DNA from: Brachypodium distachyon | Lineage: Eukaryota; Streptophyta; Magnoliopsida; Poales; Poaceae | Assembly: GCF_000005505.3 (NCBI RefSeq) | Contig: NC_016131.3 | Location: 46,609,355 to 46,673,354, forward strand | Length of the DNA stretch: 64,000 nt | Direction of reading: 5' to 3' | Shown: piece by piece, positions 1-9,970 of the stretch | How the letters are laid out: every line of letters starts with the position of its first letter | Numbering within the stretch: the stretch's first letter is position 1 | Position numbers and translations under genes: made by a program | The notes under the pieces: model-generated | Told to the model about the DNA's origin: nothing | What the model saw: only the letters and a program-made list of their open reading frames with translations | Databases searched by the model: none

Positions 1-587
1 TCCATTTGGTCATTGTCATTAATTTTCAGTTTCTAGGTCTCAGAACAGAAAAATATGGATCCCAACATAAGCGATCAAAATATTGCCTGATAAGAGCATG
101 AAGAACAGAACAATGCCAAATTGCACATATCACTGACCCTTCCAGTCTGACTAGCTTCGGATATAAATGCATAAACTAGTCAAACTTTTAGCATCTCCAT
201 TAAACTACCCAAATTGAACTAGTTTCTGCAACACTTCTTTTGGAGGAATGCATGCACGAGCAAATGTACGCAGCGCCCTGTACATCCCTGGAGAGACAAG
301 GAGCCAACTTTCCAGGAGCAGATGTGCATTCCACCTGAGACCAAGCAGAGCACTTGGCAGAATTCTTAATCCCATTTAGTGTTCCCAAGCATGGCAATGG
401 CACCTAATCCAGGGGCCTAAACATGGCTCCGTACTTTGGGGGCAGACACACTTGTCCAAAGTGTGGCAGAGCACGGCTTAAACAATGGCCAACATCCTGC
501 ATTGGGTACTGCATGTTGACCCTTCATTGCAGACATGAGTACACCAATCACTGGGTTGGGCCAGGGTGGTGTCCTGAAGAGAAGTTG
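1..587. other. upstream region of the peptide gene, nothing coding seen
   Basis: No supported gene or repeat is visible. The only open frames are short and without recognisable motifs. The right part presumably holds the promoter of the peptide gene that starts at 751. Confidence 0.4.
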
Positions 588-594
588 TATATAT
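588..594 (+). promoter_or_regulatory. possible TATA box of the RGF-type peptide gene
   Basis: A TATATAT stretch lies about 160 bp before the ATG at 751, a reasonable distance for a core promoter plus 5' UTR. It is assigned by sequence and position only. Confidence 0.35.
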
Positions 595-750
595 GATCTC
601 AGCCAGGGTCAAATGGTTCTTCAGGCAAACAGAGTCCACATCTCCCTGAACCACTGTTCCATTCCACCTAGTTAAGCTGAAGACTTGGAAGTAGTATTGT
701 CTCTGAACTCAAACTCTTTAAGATCATCAAGATCCTTACACAAATACCAG

Positions 751-1159
751 ATGGTGAAGACCTGCTCGCCCCTGGCTGCAGCTGCCTTGGCTCTGCTCCT
801 GATGTTTGCAACAGCTCGGGCCATCAGACTGGATGCAGAGACCAATGCGGCACTCAGCAACCAGCTGCTCAATGTAAGTTTCTACGAGTTCCATTTACGG
901 TGTTTTGACATGCATCGACACGACGATCGGAGCTTCTGTTTCCTTGGATTGGTTCTCTAACTCGTGCATGATCTTCCATTGTTTGCAGAAATCTGTGGAT
1001 AAAGGGGTGATGATCAAGGCTGATGGTGTTGAGCCATCATCATCATCAGGTGAAGCAGAGGAGACCATCTCTGAAGAGAAAGATAGGACCGGGCACCGGA
1101 TGCCTGAGATCCATGTGGATTACTATGGCCCCAGGGGACATAACCCTAGGCACCACTGA
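751..1159 (+). CDS. RGF/GOLVEN/CLEL-type secreted peptide precursor
   Basis: Two exons, 751-873 and 989-1159, joined in phase 0 by a GTAAGT...GCAG intron, give 97 residues. The first 24 or so residues are a hydrophobic signal peptide (KTCSPLAAAALALLLMFATARA). The middle is acidic and Ser/Glu-rich, as in peptide prohormones. The last 13 residues, DYYGPRGHNPRHH, fit the RGF/GLV/CLEL peptide pattern: an Asp-Tyr start, where the Tyr is sulfated in the family, a central Pro/Gly-His segment and an Arg-His end. Known members are secreted, processed, and perceived by leucine-rich-repeat receptor kinases that maintain the root meristem and affect gravitropism. The end differs from the common PPxHN form, having NPRHH with His last. 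The start is the first ATG before the signal peptide. The role is inferred from the family. Confidence 0.8.
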
Positions 1160-4100
1160 GGCACTGAACAGATTTCTCCCTGCATTTTTCCTTTCTTGTT
1201 TTTTTTTTTCCTTTCTTTGGATGGACCATGATCACTTGATGAGGCAGCACAATGCTGCTGATGATGCCATTGCAAGATGGCAAGATCCAGGGTGTGATTC
1301 ATTTTATTTTTCATTTTTCTCCTCCTCTGTTGAAGAGGGAGAAGAGACATAGCTGATGTACTAACATGTTGATGACGTTCCGATAAAAAAAAAAGTATAA
1401 ATTGCATTATCGTTGCCGGAAATGCTGCAGTGTTTCTCGCCAAGTATCTCTGCTTTCTGTCTGCTACTGGTTTTTGAAACTGTTGCATCCAAACTGTACC
1501 ACGTTGACAGTGGGTCCTGTTGGTTTGCTTCACAGCCTGTGGGAAATTTCTCTACTTATGGAGTACTATATGACAATCATATGTGGAGATTCATCCTTCA
1601 TATTAGATATCTAGTCTTTGTCTCGGGGCAGCAGTTTCAAAAACCAGACTGACAGTGAGACTATTTGTACAAAATTGTACTGAAGTTGTACTAAATCAGT
1701 GACAAGTAATTCGACTGGAGAGAGTACCAAACTTTAAACATTTATATTTGAGCTCCTCTACAGTACCCCATAATTAAATAGGGCCGTTTATTTTCTAGAT
1801 CCAACGACTCAGATTAGTTGATTCTCCCTAATACTCCAATTGAGAGATGTGGAGCATCAGGATGGAGTATTGAGAAACAGGGGCAAAAACGTAATACAAC
1901 AACGATAAAAAAAAATCCCGAACAGGTAGTTATAAGAGGTTGCATATTCTGCAAATTGTCTTGTATAAAGTCATTGTTGTCTGGTTGATAGACTAAATGA
2001 CCCTTTGAGTATGTATGTGAAGATGATCTCTTGACTGCAATGCATGGTAAACACCAAAGCAATGCTTCAGAAAAAGCAATTCCATCTCCACCTTATGAGT
2101 GTGTTCTGTGAAATCAACTTCAAGTGGCGATCAGAGATCATCTTTCAACCATTAGACTTGATCTCTGAAATGGAAATGATATGGACGATTGAGAATAGTG
2201 ATAAATCTATGTATATGATTAGTCAAGCACAAGATTTATTCTAACAGCCTTGCAATAGTTTTGATGCATCCCATGTTACTTACATCATCTAGCAATGATT
2301 TATTCAGATTGAAGAAATGGTTGCAACGGTATGCGAGCTGATTCTTTGCTTCTTGAAGTGTCATTATCATTACATTAGATATTTGATTGAAACTTGTGCA
2401 GTATAGTCACAACTGACTAATGCCATTCATACCTCCATCAATCGTATTTAATGTGTCAGATTTCTACCTCTAATTGCTAATATGTGCGTGTAATTTCAGG
2501 TGATCCATGCTTCTTCCTTAAGCCTGCCAGATTGATTAACTTGTTTTAATGTCCTCCGACCACCTGCACAGAGGCTCTTCACGAAGTAAATTTTCAAGCT
2601 GGCAATGTAGTGAGCTCATGTAAATATTTACTTTGGTTCTCCAAGTACTGAAGGTGCTCTTTTCAGATGCAGTAGCTCTAGGCAAGATTAGCACATGCCA
2701 GATCATGCAAGAAAGGAGTTCTTTGAGCGTACCCTTGTAATTGTAAATGGTTCAACAATAATTTTGGTATCAAATTATGTATATTTTCATCTAGTGAGTT
2801 TACAAGATCAGAAGTTTGACTTTTTTTATTCATGTAAGTCAGTTCTTGAGATGGATGGACATGGCAAACAAATTAATTGTTTGTGAGCTTGCTGCAACTA
2901 GTTTGCAAATAAATATACACTAAGTTGGTGATGTATAGATGCATTTTAAGATCTCAATCTTTTGCCCTTTTATACATCAGTTGTCAAAAGAAATCTCTCT
3001 CTATTCATGCCCCAAAGGCCAGTACTTGCAATCAACAAATATATGCCGGAAAATGGCAAGTAAAACTTCATAATATCATCAGATAGTTTTGGCATTCAAC
3101 AAATGTTACACGATTCTCATCTCCAAACTTTAAATCAAATGCATCTAAGCAACAACTCAAACTCACAGCGACAGCTTCATATTCACATAATCGATTGCTA
3201 CACATCAAACTAAATAGATCAATTACAAAGTTCAGTGGTTAAGAATCAAAATACAGTGCCCAAAGTTCAATCATTTGGCGAGATGGCGGCGCACAGATGT
3301 GAACCGTAGGTTGCATGTGTGGCGTATCCATAACCTCGAACCAGACATGGGTCGCTGTCGTCCGGCTCTCTTATGCCAGCATGGCCTCGAATTCAGAAAC
3401 TGGAGCAAGAGGTATGGACATGCCAACGCCTGATGGAATTAGTGTTTTTCAGCTCTGATCACTAACTGGAGAAAAGTTTTAGAACCTGCCAATTATATGA
3501 ATATGTCAGTACTTTCAAGTGAACAGAATATTGGCAGAAATGTGAAAACAAATAAGCATTAAGTATAAACATAATTTATGACCGAAGCAGAGGATTCTGA
3601 TCTGAGTTCGGGAAGAAAATGACACTCAGATTGCAGCCCGGACAAGTTGTATTATAACATTCTCACGAGCAGGGAATTACTTGTATGGTTTTCCAATTCA
3701 AGCAGGGGATCATTTGTATGGTTTTCCAATTCAATTCAGTTCTAAAGAAACATATTCTCCAATTCTAGTAGGTCACGGTTGAAAGATCCTGCTGGTATAT
3801 AAACAAATGTGCATGTGATTGGTACCTCACTGGAGAAGACGACCGGTGCATTGCCGGAGTTGAAGAAGAAATGCAGACTTCTGGGCAGCGTGGCCGGTGT
3901 TCTTCGGGAGAGGGCGCTCGGGCGTGGTTCGGTCTCGAGGGCAGGACGGCGGCTACTCGGTTCATATGGGGATGAATGCGGCGGCGGGGTCTGGGAGGAC
4001 GATGGCCTCGTGGACGCCTGGAGAGAGGTACGGAGGCCTAGAAAGATGAGGGCGGCGACGCGGGCTGGGAGGAGATCGGCGGCGAGGTGTGAGGACTGAG

Positions 4101-6281
4101 GAGGGAGGAACGCAGCGGCGCGGGCTGGGTGGAGGGCAGCGGAGGCGCGCTGGAGGAGGGCGAGGACGGCGCTGGCGTGGAAGGCGCCGAGGGCGCGCTG
4201 GAGAAGGGCGAGGACGGCACCGGCGCAGAGAGAGATGGTGGAAGGCGGCGATGCTCTGTGAGGAGGAGGGAGGAGTGGTTTCGGGGCAAAACTGAGGGAG
4301 ACGGACATTTCTTTTTACTTTTTACTAATAAAAATGTTAAAAGTCAGATATATCCTTACCTAATACTCCGTTTGCGCTGGATGGAGTATTGGGCACGGAG
4401 AATTTGCCTTATATTCTCTTTTTTTCGGAAGTTTTGGACACGCTCGGATGGGTGCTATCTTGGACCCGACAAGCAATCGCGTGTCAAGACCTCCTCAACG
4501 ATCCATCGTGCTATTAGTCACAATCTGCCACAAAATACATGATTTTTTGAAACATTCTCGAATAGTGATGAATTTTTGAAAATCTAGTTTCTCATGGTGT
4601 TTTTTTATTTACTCAAGAGAAAATACAAACTCGTAGGAAAACGAGGGTAATAATAAAAATAAAAGAACGATAGCGTGTAGATTGTCCATAACAGCTTGCA
4701 TACAAATAGATATGCATCAATTAATGCATTGTACTGATAATTCAGAACAGCTTGCTTGCGTTTTGATTTTATCGGTTGTTGGTTCTTCCGATATATTGCT
4801 GCTTTACAGAGTGGACGATCAAATGACTGATGATGACAAGCATCACGTCGTCGCTAAATAAATTATCCGGTGTGGGGCGTGCAGAAATCATGTCAGCTTG
4901 GTAGGTGCTAATGAACTTCCATGTGGGGACACAATAGGGGCTTGTTTTTATTTTTATTTTTCCCATCATTGTCAAATAGGCAAATACCCTTCTTCTCAAG
5001 CGCCTCACTCGTGCTGGCATTTTCTTTTTCTCTTGCAGGGAAATGGGGCCGGATGCCCCTAGCACTGGCAGATTACTCATGAAAAATCGTTGCTGCGCAG
5101 ATATTATGGAGGGATATATGATAAACTCAATGCACAGAGAAATAACAACCACACCCCTAACACATTTGCAATTAGGACATGGATAGAAAAAGAAGAATGC
5201 ATTCAGGTCCTATCCTACTGTCGACGGTAGATGGTGCTCGCACGACATCCACCATGGACAACACGAGGTAGTGACCTCCATTCCTAAGAGGCTGACAATG
5301 GTGTCCAATCGAGGCGAGGAGATGACCAAAAATAATGTTGTTCTCACCACCATATTATTGATGTGGTGGCAATAAGCAATGTACGTAGCTCTTTCTTTGT
5401 CTAGGAGAAGTCAATTACACGTTGTCATTTCGACAATCTCTATGTGTTGGAAGCATCGGAAAAAATCAGGTATATCTGACCCTTTTTTTTTTCTAGAATA
5501 CACCGAAGCGGATATATCATCCATTAAAGAATAAGACCGCATAGCAGGTATATCTGACCATATGATAAATGGATCATTGGGCAATTCGACCATAAGTTTG
5601 AGGAGAAGTTGGAAAATTCTCATTTACAAGAAAATGATAGTGTCGTTTCGAAATTTTGGGCCCTCTCCTCTTTGTTGGCAATGGCGTGAGCTATATATGT
5701 CCCCATGAATCTAGGAGGCACTTTTTTTTGCGGGTATAGGAGGCACTATTTGACCCTTAAGAAAACGACCAAGAGAAGGGTGCAAATTTTATATATGATC
5801 ATTTTCAGTAATTCGGTATATATTGCGCATTTACGCCTCAATTTTTCTCTCTAAATTATCAAAATCAAGAATGGGTTGTTTGGAGGTTTCTTTAACAAGT
5901 CTAGAATAGGAGCACTTGCTTTCTCATCGTGACAACAATTGACATGTTGAGTCATGTTTTTTTGCATAGCAAACTCTAGCCATTCACTGATTTGTTATGG
6001 TTGTACATCACGAACGTGTTATTTGAATGAAGAGTGAGATTGATCGAAACAATTTGTGTTCTGTGCAATGTCTACTGGTTATTAGTTCTGGCTCCGTTTG
6101 AATATTGAATTATTGTCAATATGAATTCATGTATGATCAATACAAATTTCAATATGGTTCCCTAGGGTGTATTTCAGATTCTAGTGGGTAAAGTCCTCTA
6201 GGAGAAGATGATGATGTGGTGTATGCAACACCCATGTGATATTTTTTCCTAGAATTCTAACCCCTAGGTAAAGAAATGTGA
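1160..6281. other. gene-poor region with AT-rich DNA and a GC-rich low-complexity patch
   Basis: No credible gene is seen in these 5 kb. Positions 1830-1876 and 4361-4392 share a motif of the form TAATACTCC...GGATGGAGTATTG, so they may belong to one repeat family. At 3830-4290 there is a GC-rich patch with an imperfect 48-bp direct repeat (units starting near 4144 and 4192). Open frames run through it on both strands, but their composition is Ala/Arg/Ser/Pro-rich with no family signature. The rest is AT-rich intergenic sequence. Confidence 0.4.
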
Positions 6282-6336
6282 ATCAGCAAGGACCACCTTG
6301 CAAGGCTAAATACTCCTGGGTGACCGATAGCGAAGT

Positions 6337-6368
<32 letters not shown>

Positions 6369-6480
6369 AGTGGGTAGTGAAATAGAACGTGAAACCGTGC
6401 TGAGCTCCCAAGCAGTGAGAGGGAAAAGTGATCTCTGACCGCGTGCCTGTTGAAGAATGAGCCGGCGACTCATAGGCAGG
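6282..6480 (+). pseudogene. rrn26: mitochondrial 26S rRNA fragment, piece A (5' third)
   Basis: The stretch contains the conserved large-subunit rRNA segment GGGTGACCGATAGCGAAGTA followed by GTGCCTGTTGAAGAATGAGC. Its wording resembles plant mitochondrial 26S rRNA more than plastid 23S rRNA. It reads on the plus strand and stops abruptly at about 6480, where an inverted piece from far downstream in the rRNA begins. It is a nuclear copy of organelle DNA and cannot make a functional rRNA. Confidence 0.75.
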
Positions 6481-6760
6481 CCTACGCCCCATAGAAACTG
6501 TCTACCTGAGACTGTCCCTTGGCCCGCGGGTCTGACACAAGGTTAGAATCCGAGCTCTTCCAGAGTGGTATCTCACTGATGGCTCGGGCCCCCCCGGAAG
6601 GGGGCCTTCTTCGCCTTCCACCTAAGCTGCGCAGGAAAGGCCCAAAGCCAATCCCAGGGAACAGTAAAGCTTCATAGGGTCTTTCTGTCCAGGTGCAGGT
6701 AGTCCGCATCTTCACAGACATGTCTATTTCACCGAGCCTCTCTCCGAGACAGTGCCCAGA

Positions 6761-6846
<86 letters not shown>

Positions 6847-6880
6847 AGCACTGTTTCAGTGCGGGCTGCGCGAGCGGTAC
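6481..6880 (-). pseudogene. rrn26: mitochondrial 26S rRNA fragment, piece B (domains IV-V), inverted
   Basis: Read on the minus strand, this holds the highly conserved segment GGCGGCCGTAACTATAACGG, then CCTAAGGTAGCGAAATTCCT and the CGGGTAAGTTCCGACC stretch, near the start of domain V of large-subunit rRNA. It continues with GGACAGAAAGACCCTATGAA. These regions lie well downstream of piece A in the rRNA and here run in the opposite direction. The organelle source is recognised from conserved rRNA sequence; the mitochondrial assignment over plastid is from memory. Confidence 0.75.
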
Positions 6881-6984
6881 CAAATCGAGGCAAACTCTGA
6901 ATACTAGATATGACCCCAAAATAACAGGGGTCAAGGTCGGCCAGTGAGACGATGGGGGATAAGCTTCATCGTCGAGAGGGAAAC
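6881..6984 (+). pseudogene. rrn26: mitochondrial 26S rRNA fragment, piece C (domain II)
   Basis: The plus strand reads GGATAAGCTTCATCGTCGAG followed by AGGGAAAC, a conserved segment of large-subunit rRNA that belongs between pieces A and B in the intact molecule. The order in the genome is therefore A(+), B(-), C(+). The copy ends where AT-rich transposon-like sequence starts. Confidence 0.7.
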
Positions 6985-7158
6985 AAGAAATGTTCCCCTA
7001 GAGTTGTCAAAATGCCCCTAGATAAAGTTCTCTTTATCCACCATACTATACCTAGGGTTTTTTCCCTAAAACAGTCCCTAGGTGAAGCCTTTGCCTAAGG
7101 TTTTTATGCTTTCACCTACAGTATTTGACACTAGAAAAAACCGTGATTTCTAGTAGTG
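6985..7158 (-). mobile_element. CACTA-like transposon terminus
   Basis: Read on the minus strand from 7158 the sequence begins CACTACTAGAAATCACGG, the typical start of CACTA (En/Spm) elements. Behind it are repeated subterminal motifs of the CCTAGGTGAAG / CCCTAGATAAAG type. A similar motif (CCCTAGGTAAAG) occurs at 6260-6272 on the far side of the rRNA pieces, which suggests the organelle DNA sits inside the element. The opposite CACTA end was not found, so the element may be truncated. Confidence 0.55.
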
Positions 7159-7377
7159 GGGTACCATGTATGTTGTCAAATCAATGGCACTCATATGCAA
7201 GTGTATATATAATTAAAGTGTCACTTACATGGACCAGCACTCACACACACACACAAAATAAACAAAACATCAAATGTACAACCACTCTATCCAAAAACAC
7301 ACTTGCGAGCAGCCAAACCAAACAATGCAAATCATGTCGTGTAGCCGGATCAAGAAACAACCAAGGCAGCATACGAC

Positions 7378-9123
7378 TCAATCCGCGGCGGCGGCTGTGA
7401 CGGTGACGGCGCCGAACCACCTGGAGCAGGTGTAGACGGAGCAGAATGCCTGGAGCGTGGTGAGCAGCAGCATCAAGATGGCCGCGAGGAACGTGAGCAG
7501 CTGCCAGGACCCGAACACGTACCGCCGCATGAACCGCTTCGCCTTCACCCTCCACCGCCCGTCATAGCACTTGTTCATCTCCTCCACGGCCTTGTCAATG
7601 GCGGCCACCCTGGTGAGCCTCACGGACCGGCTCATGCCGTTCCAGAGCCTGGTGACATCCCCGTCGCTCTTCATCCGGTTGAGCACCACCCCGCGCGCCC
7701 GCAGCAGGGACACGTCCTCGTCGGCGTCGATGATGCCGTTCATCAGCTCCGTGTACCGTGTCAGCACCAGCGGCCCCGTCGCCGCCGCCGACTCGTACGC
7801 CACCAGGTTCCGGATCGTCACCTCCGTGCTGCCGTCGAGTGTCACCGCCGGGAGATGCAGCGTGGATGTTTTGGCGTCGAAGGTGATCGTGGCGATGTCG
7901 CCCGTGGTGGCCGCGATCTGGATGCCGGCGTTGATGAGCTCGGTCACCGAGGGCACCATGATCTCCTCGATTAGGGGCGGCGTGGAGAATAAGGACTCGA
8001 CGGGGTGCTTGATGCCGCCCGACACGCCGGGGACGACGGCCAGCATCTTCCAGGGGGCTTTGACGGCGAAGGCGATGGGCTTCATGATGTAGTGTAGCGG
8101 GCCGCGCGTCAGCTTCGACGCCATGGCCCATAGCGCCGCGAACAGCTGCTGCACGTGCTCGGCCCCGCTGCCACCGCCGGAGCCGGATGACGGCGACTTC
8201 TTCTCCTCCCCGTCCGGCGACTGCTCCTCGATGTCGTAGCCTTCGTCGTGCTCGTGTTCGTGCGGCGTGGACTCGGCCGGCTTGGGCACGAGCAGGTAGT
8301 AGAGAAGCTCGAGGAGATGGGCGTGCTTGGAGACGTCGACGGCCGCCGGGAAGGTGTCCATCATCTTGAACGGGCAGAGCTCCTTCATGACTCCGGTGAC
8401 CATGGCGGCGAGCAGCGCGGCGGCCTCGTCGGCCGACGCGCACTGCGGCTCGAGGATCCGGCGGAGGAGGAAGAGCGGGATCTGGTTCTCCAGCATCACC
8501 ATGTCCCGGAGGATCAGCCCATGGGCCGACTTCCTCCCGGCGAAGTCCACCAGGTGGGCCATCCTCGACGACACCCTCTTCCTCAGCGCCGGCACCGGCC
8601 CATCCCCATCCTCGGCCGCTGCATAGATCTGCAAGAACTCGAGGAGGAACGCGCCGTCGACGGCCATCATCCAGGAGAGGGTCTCGCCGCTGAGGTCGAG
8701 GTAGCGGTGGTAGTGGGCCCGGATCTTGCGCTCCAGGCGGGCCGCGAACTGGGCCACGAGCGCGTCCAGCTTGAGCGGCCCACGTCCCCCCGGCGTCGTG
8801 CTGCAGAGGCGGCGCTGCAGGCGGCGCGCCGAGGCCAGCTTGTAGCGCTCCATCTCGTACAGCTCCGGCCGCCAATGGTGGTAGGGCCCCAGCGCGATGA
8901 GCTGGGGCACGTAGGCTTCGGGCTTGTGCACCTGAAGCTGCTTCGGCACGTTGAAGATGGAGACCGGGATGCCCGTGTCGTCCTCGTCGTCGGCGTCGAC
9001 CTCCTGAAGGGATTCCCGGATCTGCACCACCCACCGGACCTCGTCGAACGCCAGCGGCGTCGATGACCTCCGCCGCCCGCTGCCGCTGCCGCTGCCGTTG
9101 CTCTCCTGATCGGAGGCTGCCAT
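7378..9123 (-). CDS. DUF247 (UPF0481) family membrane protein
   Basis: A single uninterrupted exon encodes 581 residues. Family hallmarks are IFNVPKQL (about 56-63), ALGPYHH (about 77-83), DGAFLLEFLQ, DMVMLENQIPLFLL and a C-terminal hydrophobic helix (about 541-563, GSWQLLTFLAAILMLLLTTLQAF) that would anchor the protein in a membrane. The length is at the upper end for this family because of a Gly/Ser-rich N-terminus and an acidic/Gly-Ser insert (about 290-330). The biochemical function of DUF247 proteins is unknown. In grasses, particular members are the male determinants at the S and Z self-incompatibility loci, but the family is large and nothing here shows this copy is one of them. The coding strand is very GC-rich, so long antisense frames appear and are artefacts. 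The ATG at 9123 is the first in frame. Confidence 0.9.
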   Translation of the reverse strand: MAASDQESNGSGSGSGRRRSSTPLAFDEVRWVVQIRESLQEVDADDEDDTGIPVSIFNVPKQLQVHKPEAYVPQLIALGPYHHWRPELYEMERYKLASARRLQRRLCSTTPGGRGPLKLDALVAQFAARLERKIRAHYHRYLDLSGETLSWMMAVDGAFLLEFLQIYAAAEDGDGPVPALRKRVSSRMAHLVDFAGRKSAHGLILRDMVMLENQIPLFLLRRILEPQCASADEAAALLAAMVTGVMKELCPFKMMDTFPAAVDVSKHAHLLELLYYLLVPKPAESTPHEHEHDEGYDIEEQSPDGEEKKSPSSGSGGGSGAEHVQQLFAALWAMASKLTRGPLHYIMKPIAFAVKAPWKMLAVVPGVSGGIKHPVESLFSTPPLIEEIMVPSVTELINAGIQIAATTGDIATITFDAKTSTLHLPAVTLDGSTEVTIRNLVAYESAAATGPLVLTRYTELMNGIIDADEDVSLLRARGVVLNRMKSDGDVTRLWNGMSRSVRLTRVAAIDKAVEEMNKCYDGRWRVKAKRFMRRYVFGSWQLLTFLAAILMLLLTTLQAFCSVYTCSRWFGAVTVTAAAAD

Positions 9124-9801
9124 TGATTCCTGCTTGCTTATCTCGCTACGTTGCTACTAGTATGTCACTAACTCGCTATAGAGTATAGACTAGCAGGAGG
9201 AGCTTGTCGTTGCTTGTTAGGCTCATCCATGGCGGCAATATATTGTGAGTATGCTAGCTAGTGATGTGAGTTGGTGATGAAATTAGTATGGTTAAGGACT
9301 AAGGAGACGCAGATAATTAAGAATGCGGCCGGCCCTTTCTCTGTCAGATAAAAAATGATTAAGAACGTGGGAATTGATCGGAGAACGACGGTTCGGTCCA
9401 TGTCCCGATCGAAGTCCTTTTTTGGTTTGATGATAGAATTTGCTGTTCTTTTGACGGATAAAAGTTGATCGTGTTGTCTCGCTTGATCGATGGACATTGG
9501 TAGCCATGCCTCGTCTTTCGTTTTCCACATGTTTTGGTACATCATTAACGATGAACAAAATTTTAATCATCTGGCCGGGATCATGTCATAGATCAGCAAG
9601 TGGTCACGGATCGATCGATCACCTACGTTTCTGAAGCAGTATGGGACAAGACATCCATCCCATACGTCTCCTCGTGCGTACACGGATGCGACGTGCGAGA
9701 CAACCATCCAACGGTATGGATTTTTTTCTTTTCTCGACGATACCATTTAGGGTTCAACAGAGCACGATCTATCGGATTTTCGCTAATTTGTCGTACATCT
9801 C
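9124..9801. other. upstream region of the DUF247 gene
   Basis: This is the promoter side of the DUF247 gene. Positions about 9340-9540 resemble about 10655-10870 in order and wording (GATGTCCCGTACG-like, TTTTGACGATAAAA-like and TTTTTCACATGTTTT-like blocks), which suggests an old local duplication. No coding frame is supported. Confidence 0.4.
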
Positions 9802-9970
9802 GTACACCCTTCTCCATTCTCATATTAAGTGTGTGTGGCTGATTTAGTACAATTTTGTATTAAACCAGCGACTTGTATCCATTATTTAATGAATAAAAAG
9901 TCTTACCCGATAAAAAAAAACAACACAGTGACTTGTACTAAATCAGTCACACTATGAGAACGAAGGGAGC
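9802..9970. mobile_element. Stowaway-type MITE carrying a small LINE-tail insertion
   Basis: The ends pair as imperfect inverted repeats (TTCTCCATTCTCATATTAAG against CACTATGAGAACGAAGGGAG), and inner arms TGATTTAGTAC / GTACTAAATCA also pair. The middle is interrupted by a short sequence ending in poly(A) at 9878-9925. It is flanked by near-identical copies of CAGYGACTTGTA (9866-9877 and 9926-9937). This looks like a 5'-truncated retroposon tail with its target-site duplication. Confidence 0.55.

Noticed and set aside
3742..4308. 188-codon minus-strand frame and overlapping plus-strand frames
   Set aside because: Low-complexity Ala/Ser/Pro composition, a 48-bp internal repeat, open on both strands, and no family signature.
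6282..6984. Plastid 23S rRNA as the source of the rRNA pieces
   Set aside because: The wording around the conserved blocks fits plant mitochondrial 26S rRNA better from memory, but only an alignment can settle it.
7595..9034. 479-codon open frame on the minus strand and a 272-codon frame on the plus strand across the DUF247 gene
   Set aside because: They are off-frame shadows of a very GC-rich gene; their composition is Arg/Pro/Gly/His-rich with no domain, while the DUF247 frame has many family motifs.
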